A stretch of DNA of 15,390 nucleotides from an uncultured Clostridia bacterium (GTDB taxonomy: Bacteria; Bacillota; Clostridia; TANB77; CAG-508): the NCBI GenBank assembly GCA_934141605.1, contig CAKPCL010000016.1, forward strand, positions 1 through 15,390. Reading direction: 5' to 3'. A model generated the notes under the pieces. The model did not search any database. It had not been told where the DNA came from and was given only the letters and a program-made list of their open reading frames with translations. Made by a program: the position numbers and the translations under genes. Below are positions 6,641-12,489 of the stretch, in pieces. Position 1 is the stretch's first letter; every line of letters begins with the position of its first letter.

Positions 6641-7459
6641 ATGAAAGAAAAAACAACTATATTGATTTCAGATGATAATCAAGAATTTAGTCAAACACTT
6701 GCTAATTATATACAAGAGCAAGACGACATGGAGGTAATTGGAATTGCTAAAGATGGTGAAGAAGCAGTAGAATTGATAACTAATGTTATGCCAGATGTAG
6801 TGTTACTAGATGTGATAATGCCACATTTAGACGGAATTGGTGTATTAGAAAAAATACCTACATTAAATTGTAGCAAAAAGCCAATTTGTATTATGCTTTC
6901 AGCAGTAGGGCAAGATAAAATTACACAAAAGGCAATAAATTTAGGTGCAGAATATTATGTTGTAAAACCATTTGACATTGAATTATTAATAAAAAGAATT
7001 AGAGAACTTAAGAATTATAAACCTAATCAAAATGTTAATAGTTTTATTGGAAAAGAAACAAAACAACAATATGTTGAGATTTCAGGAGATAAAGAGAAAA
7101 GTGAGGAAAACCTAGAAGCTTTAGTAACTAATATTATTCATGAAGTGGGAGTACCAGCACATATAAAGGGATATCAATATTTAAGAGAAGCTATAATTAT
7201 GGTTGTTAATGATATAGATGTTATAAATCAAATTACTAAGAGTTTGTATCCTAAAATAGCAACTAAGTTTAATACAACTCCAAGTCGTGTTGAGCGTGCA
7301 ATTCGTCATGCAATAGAGGTTGCTTGGGGTAGAGGTGATCAACAAACAGTTGAGAAAATATTTGGTTATACAATTTCAGCTGCTAAAGGAAAGCCAACTA
7401 ACTCAGAATTTATTGCAATGATTGCTGATAAGTTGAGGCTTGAACTTAAGAGTGCATAG
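6641..7459 (+). CDS. spo0A: Sporulation master regulator Spo0A
   Basis: Response regulator that switches cells into sporulation when phosphorylated. The 272-residue product has an N-terminal receiver domain with the acidic pair D11/D12, phosphoacceptor D57 (VVLLDVIMP) and K109 (YYVVKPFD). The Spo0A-specific C-terminal domain includes EVGVPAHIKGYQYLREAI and the recognition-helix segment TPSRVERAIRHAIEVAWGRG (213-232). The length fits the family. I chose ATG at 6641 because AGGGGG (6628-6633) precedes it; the in-frame GTG at 6608 would add 11 residues and has no such site. spoIVB, the common upstream neighbour, is absent. A decayed copy of the spo0A 3' end lies just downstream. Confidence 0.97.
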   Translation: MKEKTTILISDDNQEFSQTLANYIQEQDDMEVIGIAKDGEEAVELITNVMPDVVLLDVIMPHLDGIGVLEKIPTLNCSKKPICIMLSAVGQDKITQKAINLGAEYYVVKPFDIELLIKRIRELKNYKPNQNVNSFIGKETKQQYVEISGDKEKSEENLEALVTNIIHEVGVPAHIKGYQYLREAIIMVVNDIDVINQITKSLYPKIATKFNTTPSRVERAIRHAIEVAWGRGDQQTVEKIFGYTISAAKGKPTNSEFIAMIADKLRLELKSA

Positions 7460-7463
7460 AAAT

Positions 7464-7499
7464 AAACAGGGGGGGTTTTACGGAGCTACCCTGTTTTTT
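7464..7499 (+). terminator. Terminator of spo0A
   Basis: AAACAGGG (7464-7471) pairs with CCCTGTTT (7489-7496), enclosing a G-rich arm and a loop, and ends in six T. It starts a few bases after the spo0A stop. Confidence 0.85.
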
Positions 7500-7520
7500 G
7501 ACAAAAAAATAGTATGTGCA

Positions 7521-7611
7521 TTGTTTACGGTTACACAAAGGAAAGTCTACAAATAGCGAATTTATAGCAATGATTATTGATAAATTAAGACTTGAATTAA
7601 AAAGTACATAA
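7521..7611 (+). pseudogene. Remnant of the 3' end of a second spo0A
   Basis: 7540-7611 reads in frame as GKSTNSEFIAMI followed by IDKLRLELKST and a stop, against GKPTNSEFIAMI, ADKLRLELKSA in the intact spo0A. That is 20 of 23 residues identical. By my count 18 of 72 nucleotides differ, mostly at silent positions. Just before it, GGTTACACA (Gly-Tyr-Thr) still matches the preceding FGYT, with two extra bases upstream and a 12-base gap where the intact gene encodes ISAA. There is no start codon or upstream domain. The silent bias shows the source was a functional, diverged spo0A before truncation. A tandem paralogue or a resident allele replaced by recombination are both possible. Confidence 0.85.
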
Positions 7612-7627
7612 AATTTAGTTTGTTTGC

Positions 7628-7656
7628 TAGACAAATAAGTAAAAATATAATATAAT
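7628..7656 (+). promoter_or_regulatory. Promoter of the toxin mRNA
   Basis: TAGACA (7628-7633), 17-base spacer, TATAAT (7651-7656), predicting a start near 7663. It is homologous to the antisense promoter on the other strand, so the two form imperfect inverted repeats around the locus. Confidence 0.8.
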
Positions 7657-7690
7657 GATTAACATAGAAATTGAGAATAAGCAGATGTGG

Positions 7691-7713
7691 TTTGCCTCCA
7701 ACAAGGAGGTGAG
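7691..7713 (+). promoter_or_regulatory. RNA hairpin masking the toxin ribosome binding site
   Basis: CCTCC (7695-7699), loop AACAA, GGAGG (7705-7709) form a stem that buries the very strong AAGGAGGTGA site. G-U and A-U pairs extend it to about 9 bp (7691-7713). Such masking is typical of type I toxin mRNAs. Confidence 0.75.
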
Positions 7714-7717
7714 GCGT

Positions 7718-7840
7718 ATGATAGAAGTACAAATATTATTAGCGTTATTACAATTACTTTTTATTTGTTTGGTATCAGTAACTATCATTGCGTTTGCCTT
7801 GATTATTGCACTAGTGGCAATTATTAGCAAACAAAAATAA
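7718..7840 (+). CDS. Small hydrophobic peptide, probable type I toxin
   Basis: Encodes a 40-residue peptide starting MIEVQILLALLQLLFICLV and ending in a Lys-rich tip (SKQK). Nearly all of residues 4-36 is hydrophobic, so it is one long membrane helix with a charged C-terminus. This matches the general shape of type I toxins such as Fst, TxpA/BsrG and the C. difficile examples, though I do not recognise the specific family. The ATG at 7718 has an exact AAGGAGGTGA Shine-Dalgarno; an upstream in-frame ATG at 7655 falls in the -10 region and is not usable. Context supports the call: a strong dedicated promoter, a masked ribosome binding site, a shared bidirectional terminator and a convergent antisense RNA. 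Toxicity is inferred. Confidence 0.78.
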   Translation: MIEVQILLALLQLLFICLVSVTIIAFALIIALVAIISKQK

Positions 7841-7845
7841 CCAAT

Positions 7846-7925
7846 AAAAAAACACATCTGTCTTGACTGGGCGATGTGTTTTTACATATAACCTGGCAAA
7901 CCATATTGTGGTTTCTCAATTTCTT
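7846..7925 (-). ncRNA. Convergent antisense RNA, probable type I antitoxin
   Basis: A perfect consensus promoter on the minus strand predicts an RNA of about 80 nt from near 7925 to the T run at 7852-7846. It overlaps the toxin mRNA 3' end through the whole terminator (about 40 nt of full complementarity). It also carries AAACCACA, complementary to UGUGGUUU (7686-7693) in the toxin leader just at the ribosome-site hairpin. No ORF with a ribosome binding site lies in it. The convergent layout with a shared terminator and 5' complementarity resembles the Fst/RNA II par locus and clostridial type I modules. Transcription is predicted, not shown. Confidence 0.75.
7848..7883. terminator. Bidirectional terminator shared by toxin mRNA and antisense RNA
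   Basis: AAAAACACATC (7848-7858) pairs perfectly with GATGTGTTTTT (7873-7883) around a 14-base loop. It has a T run on the plus strand and a run of seven T on the minus strand, so it ends both converging transcripts. Confidence 0.88.
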
Positions 7926-7931
7926 ACTTTT

Positions 7932-7960
7932 ATTATACATAGATTTTCTATTTTTGTCAA
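7932..7960 (-). promoter_or_regulatory. Promoter of the antisense RNA (perfect consensus)
   Basis: On the minus strand, TTGACA (7960-7955), 17-base spacer, TATAAT (7937-7932): both hexamers match the housekeeping consensus exactly. There is no coding sequence to explain it, which is strong support for a highly expressed small RNA. Confidence 0.88.
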
Positions 7961-7976
7961 ATGAAAATTTTAAAAT

Positions 7977-8011
7977 AAAAAAACCGCATCCGAATTACGG
8001 AGGCGGTTTTT
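7977..8011 (-). terminator. Terminator of the 27-aa peptide gene
   Basis: On the minus strand, AAAAACCGC, mismatch, TCCG, 5-base loop, CGGA, GCGGTTTTTTT. It follows the peptide stop codon by two bases. The plus strand also ends in five T, so it may work both ways. Confidence 0.85.
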
Positions 8012-8013
8012 GC

Positions 8014-8097
8014 TTAAAGTTTTGGAAAAATTACAGATATAACATCATCTGCAAGTTCTGAAATAGCTTTTTTTAAGTCTTCAAAAAATTCTTTCAT
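8014..8097 (-). CDS. 27-residue amphipathic peptide
   Basis: A complete miniature gene: promoter (8168-8140), AGGAG ribosome binding site 6 bases before ATG at 8097, 27 codons, TAA, then a strong terminator. The peptide begins MKEFFEDLKKAISELADDV and ends SVIFPKL. Hydrophobic residues (F4, F5, L8, I12, L15, V19, I20, V22, I23, F24) alternate with charged ones in a helical pattern, with net charge about -2. It is too short for ordinary gene callers. I do not recognise a family. A membrane-surface peptide, a phenol-soluble-modulin-like peptide or a regulatory peptide are possibilities. It reads in the same direction as the adjacent antisense RNA. Confidence 0.72.
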   Translation of the reverse strand: MKEFFEDLKKAISELADDVISVIFPKL

Positions 8098-8139
8098 AAA
8101 AGTCTCCTTTTCATAAGCAAAACTATAAGTATCAACTTA

Positions 8140-8168
8140 ATTATAGCACAAAAATTAAAATATGTAAA
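8140..8168 (-). promoter_or_regulatory. Promoter of the 27-aa peptide gene
   Basis: On the minus strand, TTTACA (8168-8163), 17-base spacer, TGC-TATAAT (-10 at 8145-8140, extended TGn). A strong housekeeping match about 43 bases before the ATG. Confidence 0.8.
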
Positions 8169-8218
8169 ATTTGGAATATAAATTCAAAAAATAAACAAAC
8201 TAATAAAAGGTGATAAAA

Positions 8219-8464
8219 ATGAAAATAACCTTCATAAAATACGAAAAAGAAAAAAACTTCAAAATCCCGCAACTACTAGGAATAAATGTAGAAGAAATAA
8301 AAGAACCAGAACAAATAGACGAAAAAATAGAAGAACTAAAAAAACAAAAATACACAACAGTAGTAATACCAAACGAACTAGCAAGCTTTTCAGAAAACAT
8401 AATAAATAAATACAAATACGATAACTCTTTGAACATCATAATAATGCCTTCTAATAACAAATAA
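8219..8464 (+). CDS. Small protein resembling V-type ATPase subunit F
   Basis: An 81-residue soluble protein beginning MKITFIKYEKEKNF. The order of elements recalls the F subunit of V/A-type ATPases: an opening strand, EEIKEPEQIDEKIEELKK (a helix after a short strand), TTVVIPNELASFSENIINKY (strand, then 'NELA' and a helix, like the 'ITExIA' segment of subunit F), and a final strand LNIIIMPS. It is somewhat shorter than true subunit F (about 100 aa), and no other V-ATPase gene is in the window, so a role in that pump is doubtful. ATG at 8219 follows AAAGGTGAT. sipL lies 81 bases downstream in the same direction, so a sporulation-linked role is possible. The similarity is from pattern reading only. 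Confidence 0.55.
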   Translation: MKITFIKYEKEKNFKIPQLLGINVEEIKEPEQIDEKIEELKKQKYTTVVIPNELASFSENIINKYKYDNSLNIIIMPSNNK

Positions 8465-8545
8465 TCAATTAATATTTATAAAATAGTCATAAATAAAAAA
8501 ATAGCACATATAGATTTATAAAGAAAAACTGTAAGGAGGTAAAAA

Positions 8546-10087
8546 ATGATAGAAGCACAAAGAGAAAACTTAAGTATAAATAAATTAATAGCAGAGAAAA
8601 AAGAAATCATATTTACAGAAGGAGATATGATAGTACCAGATTCAAAACCTGATATTTTGAACACAATTTGTACAAGTGGGGTTGTATCAATATATAAAAA
8701 AGAAGCTCAAGACGAAAAAGTGAGAATTGATGGAACTATAAATACATATATAATGTATATGCCAGATGGAACTGATGACACAGTAAGAGGATTAAATACA
8801 AGCATAGACTTTTCTGAAAATATAAATGTTCCAAATTGCAAAGAAGGAATGACTGTAATTTCTTGCGTAAATATAAAATCAATAGAGGCAAAAGTCATAA
8901 ATGGAAGAAAAGTAGGAATTAAAGCAACTTTAGAAATTAGTCTAAAAGTTTATTTAAATGAAAATGTAGAAGTAATAAATGAAATACAAAATGAAAGTAA
9001 TGTTCAAATTTTAAAAGAAGACTTAAAGGTAAATTCATTAGTAGGGCAAGGTGAAACCAAAATATATGCAAAAGATAATTTACAAATAGATAATATGGAC
9101 AATTTAGCCGAAATTCTGAAAACACAAGTATGTTTAGTTGATAAAGACATAAAAATTAGCTATAACAAGGTCTTAACAAAAGCAGAAGCAGAAATAAGAA
9201 TAATGTACTTAACAGAAGATAATAGAATAAACACAATCAACTGCAAAATACCAGTTGTAGGCTTTATAGATATTCAAAATGTTTCTGAAGAAAACATATG
9301 TGATGTTAATTATGAAATAAAAAATATTATTATAAAACCAAATTCGCAAGAAGAACACTCAATTTATGTTGAAATAGAAATAGAAGTTGAATGCTATGCC
9401 TATGAAGAAAAACAAATTAATTTAATACAAGATATGTATAGTCCTGTTGAAAATATTGACTTTGAAAAAAAACAAATAATGGCAATGACTGATAAGAAAA
9501 ATGACACCGGAACAAAACAAATAAGAGATAAAATTAACTTAAAAGATATAGAAGGACTAAAACTAATTGATGTAGACATTACACCATCAATAACAAATGA
9601 AAGCAAGATAAATTCAAAAATTTTATATGAAGCAGAATTAAACTTAAAATTTCTTTTTGAAAATTCTAGAACACAAATTGTAACTAAAGATGCAAAAATT
9701 CCATTTGAATACACTATAGAAAACTTACAAAATGGTGAAAGTTTGAATACAGACAGCAATGTAGAAGTCAAATCACAAGACTTTATAATTCAAGACGGAG
9801 GAGATATAAATTGTAATATTGACCTTCAAACTAATACAAATATGTACAGAACAGCTAATATCAATATGATTGATCAAATTCAAGAAAATGGAGAAAGAGA
9901 AGAACAAGATTATAGCATAGTTATTTACATTGTAAAAAAAGGAGACACTTTATGGAATATAGCAAAAGAATTTGGTAGCACAGTAGATGGAATAGCTAGA
10001 ACAAATGGCATTGAAAATGAAAACTTAATAATGCCTGGACAAAAACTATATATTCCAAAATTTGAAAAAATTTCAGAAGAGGCTTGA
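8546..10087 (+). CDS. sipL: SipL-type DUF3794 + LysM spore protein
   Basis: In C. difficile, SipL binds the spore morphogenetic ATPase SpoIVA through its C-terminal LysM domain and is needed for coat and cortex formation around the forespore. This 513-residue product has the same build and length. The N-terminal part carries repeated DUF3794 (SPOCS) units, with the opening signature KKEIIFTEGDMIVPDSKPDI near 19-38 and further beta-rich units up to about 450. The C-terminal LysM is about 461-505 (YIVKKGDTLWNIAKEF, then NGIENENLIMPGQKLYIPK). There is no signal peptide, fitting a mother-cell protein. AAGGAGGT precedes the ATG. A weak sigma-E-like arrangement (TCATAAA at 8487, CATATAGA at 8507) is upstream, as would be expected, but is not convincing. 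Confidence 0.9.
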   Translation: MIEAQRENLSINKLIAEKKEIIFTEGDMIVPDSKPDILNTICTSGVVSIYKKEAQDEKVRIDGTINTYIMYMPDGTDDTVRGLNTSIDFSENINVPNCKEGMTVISCVNIKSIEAKVINGRKVGIKATLEISLKVYLNENVEVINEIQNESNVQILKEDLKVNSLVGQGETKIYAKDNLQIDNMDNLAEILKTQVCLVDKDIKISYNKVLTKAEAEIRIMYLTEDNRINTINCKIPVVGFIDIQNVSEENICDVNYEIKNIIIKPNSQEEHSIYVEIEIEVECYAYEEKQINLIQDMYSPVENIDFEKKQIMAMTDKKNDTGTKQIRDKINLKDIEGLKLIDVDITPSITNESKINSKILYEAELNLKFLFENSRTQIVTKDAKIPFEYTIENLQNGESLNTDSNVEVKSQDFIIQDGGDINCNIDLQTNTNMYRTANINMIDQIQENGEREEQDYSIVIYIVKKGDTLWNIAKEFGSTVDGIARTNGIENENLIMPGQKLYIPKFEKISEEA

Positions 10088-10113
10088 AAAATTAGGAGGT
10101 AATAAAACAAATT

Positions 10114-10822
10114 TTGAGCAAGATTTATTCGAGACCAAGAATAAGAATTCCTAAAATATTTTTGACTAATATTAGTGATAAAAATTTTAGAAAAAAACAG
10201 AAAATGGCAAAAATTTTTATAATAATGGTAATTGCATTTAGTACAGTAAAAGTTGTATTAGATGCAATTTTGCCAATATTTGATACTATTTGTGAAGACA
10301 AGGCCAAAGCAGTTGCAACAATAATTTCGAACGAACAAGCAACAAATGTTATGAGAGAGCACTCTTATGACGAGTTGTTTACTATTGAAAAAGACAATGA
10401 AGGAAATATCACAATGATAAAATCTAATGTATTCCCAATAAATGAAATAATATCAGATGTTGCAATTAAAATTCAAAATGAGATGGAGGAAAAGTCAAGA
10501 GAAAATATAGAAATTGCTATACGGTAGTTTTACTGGATTTAAGCTATTTGCAGGTAAAGGACCAGGAGTGCCAATAAAAATATCATTGGTTGGAAATGTA
10601 GAAACAGATTTAAGAAGTGAATTTATATCACAAGGAATAAATCAAACTTTACATAGAGTATATTTGCAAGTTGAGTGTGAGGTTAATGTTTTAACACCAT
10701 ATGATAGTATTAGTGAAAAAATATCAAATCAAGTATTAATCGTAGAAAATGTAATTGTAGGCAAAGTTCCTAACATTTTTTGGTCAAAAGATATGTCACT
10801 TTTAGATATAAATGAAGAGTAG
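10114..10822 (+). pseudogene. yunB: Sporulation protein YunB, interrupted by a +1 frameshift
   Basis: Two overlapping frames together give one YunB-like protein of about 235 residues. Part one (10114-10527) has a membrane segment near residues 32-56 (IFIIMVIAFSTVKVVLDAI) and ends ENIEIAI. Part two continues from GGT at 10523 with GSFTGFKLFAGKGPGVPIK, SLVGNVETDLRSEFISQGIN and the conserved QTLHRVYLQVE and NVIVGKVPN. The break is one extra base around C10522; without it ATA would be followed directly by GGT AGT in frame. The start is probably TTG at 10114, unusually far (14 bases) from AGGAGG at 10094-10099. It follows sipL by 26 bases, so both belong to a sporulation unit. It could be a true mutation or a sequencing error. 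Confidence 0.8.
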
Positions 10823-10851
10823 TTGAAAAAATAATTATTATATGTTATAAA
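10823..10851 (+). promoter_or_regulatory. Promoter of dtd
   Basis: TTGAAA (10823-10828), 17-base spacer, TGT-TATAAA (-10 at 10846-10851, extended TGn), beginning at the first base after the yunB stop and 19 bases upstream of the dtd ATG. The short leader just accommodates the AAAGGTGAT ribosome binding site. Confidence 0.65.
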
Positions 10852-10869
10852 AGATAAAGGTGATATATT

Positions 10870-11307
10870 ATGAAATTTGTAATTCAAAGAGTAAAAAACG
10901 CACAAGTTGATGTTGATAATAAAACAGTAGGAAAAATAGATAGGGGATTTTTAGTTTTAGTTGGTATAACACATACAGATACTAAAGAAATAGCAGATTA
11001 CTTAATTAAAAAATTAATTAATTTGAGAGTTTTTAAAGATGAAAATGATAAAATGAATTTAGCCTTAAAAGATGTTGAAGGCTCTATTTTATTAGTTTCC
11101 CAATTTACTTTATATGCCGATTGTTCAGGCGGAAACAGACCATCATTTGTAGAAGCGGCAAAACCTGATTTTGCAAATGAATTATATGAATATATAATAG
11201 AAGAGTGCAAGAAAAAAATTCCAAAGGTTGAAACAGGAATTTTTGGAGCTGATATGAAAGTAAGCTTATTAAATGATGGACCTGTGACTATAATTTTAGA
11301 AAAATAA
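10870..11307 (+). CDS. dtd: D-aminoacyl-tRNA deacylase
   Basis: Cytosolic proofreading enzyme that hydrolyses D-amino acids (and glycine mischarged on tRNA-Ala) from tRNA. The 145-residue length is exactly typical. Family marks are the opening MKFVIQRVKNAQVDVD, SQFTLYAD (77-84) in the active site, GGNRPSFVEAA, and the cross-subunit NDGPVT (G137-P138), the Gly-cisPro motif that enforces D-chirality. Most relatives have 'TRKGNRPSF' before the active loop; here it reads CSGGNRPSF, a minor variation. AAAGGTGAT precedes the ATG. It has its own promoter. The next gene also has its own, so dtd is probably monocistronic or nearly so. Confidence 0.95.
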   Translation: MKFVIQRVKNAQVDVDNKTVGKIDRGFLVLVGITHTDTKEIADYLIKKLINLRVFKDENDKMNLALKDVEGSILLVSQFTLYADCSGGNRPSFVEAAKPDFANELYEYIIEECKKKIPKVETGIFGADMKVSLLNDGPVTIILEK

Positions 11308-11310
11308 GTT

Positions 11311-11338
11311 TTGACACATTATAAAAATATGGTATAAT
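11311..11338 (+). promoter_or_regulatory. Promoter of the L,D-transpeptidase gene
   Basis: TTGACA (11311-11316), 16-base spacer, TATAAT (11333-11338) with TGG just before it. Both hexamers are perfect consensus. It starts three bases after the dtd stop codon. Confidence 0.85.
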
Positions 11339-11368
11339 AAATGTAGAGTAAAAAATAAGGGGAAAATA

Positions 11369-12445
11369 ATGAAAAATAAGAATAGTAAAATAAAAAGCAA
11401 AAACTTAGTAATAGTGGGAATTACAATAATATTAATAGTTATAGGAATATTAATATATTTTGGAATTAAAAATAACAAAGTAGAAACATCAGGGCAACCA
11501 GTTGAAGAAAATTTTGTGGATACAAATATATATGAAGAAAATAATATTATAGAAGTACCAGAAAATACAATTGAAGAAAATAATACTGCTACAAATGAAA
11601 ATAAGACTACAAGTAGTAATAATGTAAAAAATACTAATATTCCATATTATATAAAAGTAAATTATGGGGCACAAGTAGTAACTATATATAAGAAGGATTC
11701 AAATGGGGAATACACAGTTCCAGTAAAAGCAATGATATGTTCTACTGGAGTATCAACTCCTACATCTGGAGTATATACAATTCCTGCAAGATGGACATGG
11801 GGTGCACTTTTTGGAAATGTTTATGGTCAATATTGTGTAAAAATAACAGGAAATATTTTATTCCACTCAGTACCATATTTAAGAAAAGGAGATAATGCAA
11901 GCTTAGAATATTGGGAATATGATAAACTTGGAACAGCGGCTTCTGCTGGTTGTATTCGTTTGAAAGTAGAAGATTTAATATGGTTATATAATAACTGTGG
12001 AAATGGAACAAAAGTTGAATTTTATAGTAGTTCAAATCCTGGACCTTTAGGAAAGCCAACTGCTAAAAAGATTTCATCTTATCCAGATTATTTAAGAAAT
12101 TGGGACCCAACTGATCCAAATCCAAATAATCCTTGGAAGAGTTATAAAGAAGAGGAAAATACAAAAACAGATAACAAACAAAATGAAACAATAAATACGA
12201 CTAAACCAGATAATACTGTAAAAAATGAAGTTAAAAACGAAGTAACAAATAATACGACAAATGATGCTGTTAAAAATGAAGTAACAAATAATACAACAAA
12301 TAATGTTGTAAAAAATGAAGTGACAAATAATACAATTGATAATACTGTTAAAAATGAAAATACAAATTCTACAGTTAACAATACTACAAAAAATGAAGTA
12401 ACAAATACAACTAAAAGTAATAATGCTGTTAATACAAATAAATAG
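11369..12445 (+). CDS. Membrane-anchored L,D-transpeptidase (YkuD domain)
   Basis: Cell-wall enzyme that forms peptidoglycan cross-links or attaches proteins through a catalytic cysteine. The 358 residues comprise a short basic N-terminus, one membrane anchor (about 13-33, VIVGITIILIVIGILIYFG), an Asn/Glu-rich linker, and the YkuD domain (about 90-225). The domain has His166 (ILFHSVPYL) and the nucleophile C195 in AASAGCIRL. The common 'SHGC' motif reads SAGC here, a variant I associate with clostridial members. After the domain comes NWDPTDPNPNNPW and a low-complexity Asn/Thr/Lys tail with 13-residue repeats. AAGGGGA precedes the ATG. It ends in a terminator shared with the convergent rpsI. 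Confidence 0.9.
   Translation: MKNKNSKIKSKNLVIVGITIILIVIGILIYFGIKNNKVETSGQPVEENFVDTNIYEENNIIEVPENTIEENNTATNENKTTSSNNVKNTNIPYYIKVNYGAQVVTIYKKDSNGEYTVPVKAMICSTGVSTPTSGVYTIPARWTWGALFGNVYGQYCVKITGNILFHSVPYLRKGDNASLEYWEYDKLGTAASAGCIRLKVEDLIWLYNNCGNGTKVEFYSSSNPGPLGKPTAKKISSYPDYLRNWDPTDPNPNNPWKSYKEEENTKTDNKQNETINTTKPDNTVKNEVKNEVTNNTTNDAVKNEVTNNTTNNVVKNEVTNNTIDNTVKNENTNSTVNNTTKNEVTNTTKSNNAVNTNK
12230..12385 (+). repeat. 39-bp tandem repeats in the transpeptidase tail
   Basis: Four imperfect 39-base units starting at 12230, 12269, 12308 and 12347, plus a partial fifth, each coding for 13 residues of the type VKNEVTNNTTNDA. The copies keep the reading frame and differ mostly at single bases. They are likely a flexible wall-spanning spacer that can change length by slippage or recombination. 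Confidence 0.85.
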
Positions 12446-12452
12446 AAACAAA

Positions 12453-12480
12453 AAACTCGGAAAGTAAAATTTCCGAGTTT
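12453..12480. terminator. Bidirectional terminator between the L,D-transpeptidase gene and rpsI
   Basis: AAACTCGGAAA (12453-12463) pairs perfectly with TTTCCGAGTTT (12470-12480) around a 6-base loop. T-rich tails on both strands let it end both convergent units. Confidence 0.88.
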
Positions 12481-12489
12481 TGATATTTT

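Noticed and set aside
7627..7857. Hydrophobic minus-strand ORF opposite the toxin gene
   Set aside because: It is the complement of a hydrophobic coding sequence, has no ribosome binding site, and would start inside the antisense terminator.
8487..8515. Sigma-E promoter upstream of sipL
   Set aside because: TCATAAA and CATATAGA only partly match the sigma-E consensus in AT-rich sequence. Noted in the gene entry but not listed as a feature.
12230..12385. Possible CRISPR array
   Set aside because: The 39-base units are contiguous, in frame and have no unique spacers, so they are coding repeats.
12092..12451. Long hydrophobic minus-strand ORFs opposite the transpeptidase tail
   Set aside because: Antisense reading of Asn/Thr repeats gives Ile/Phe/Val-rich ORFs by composition alone. 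No ribosome binding site, and terminator and promoter signals favour the plus strand.
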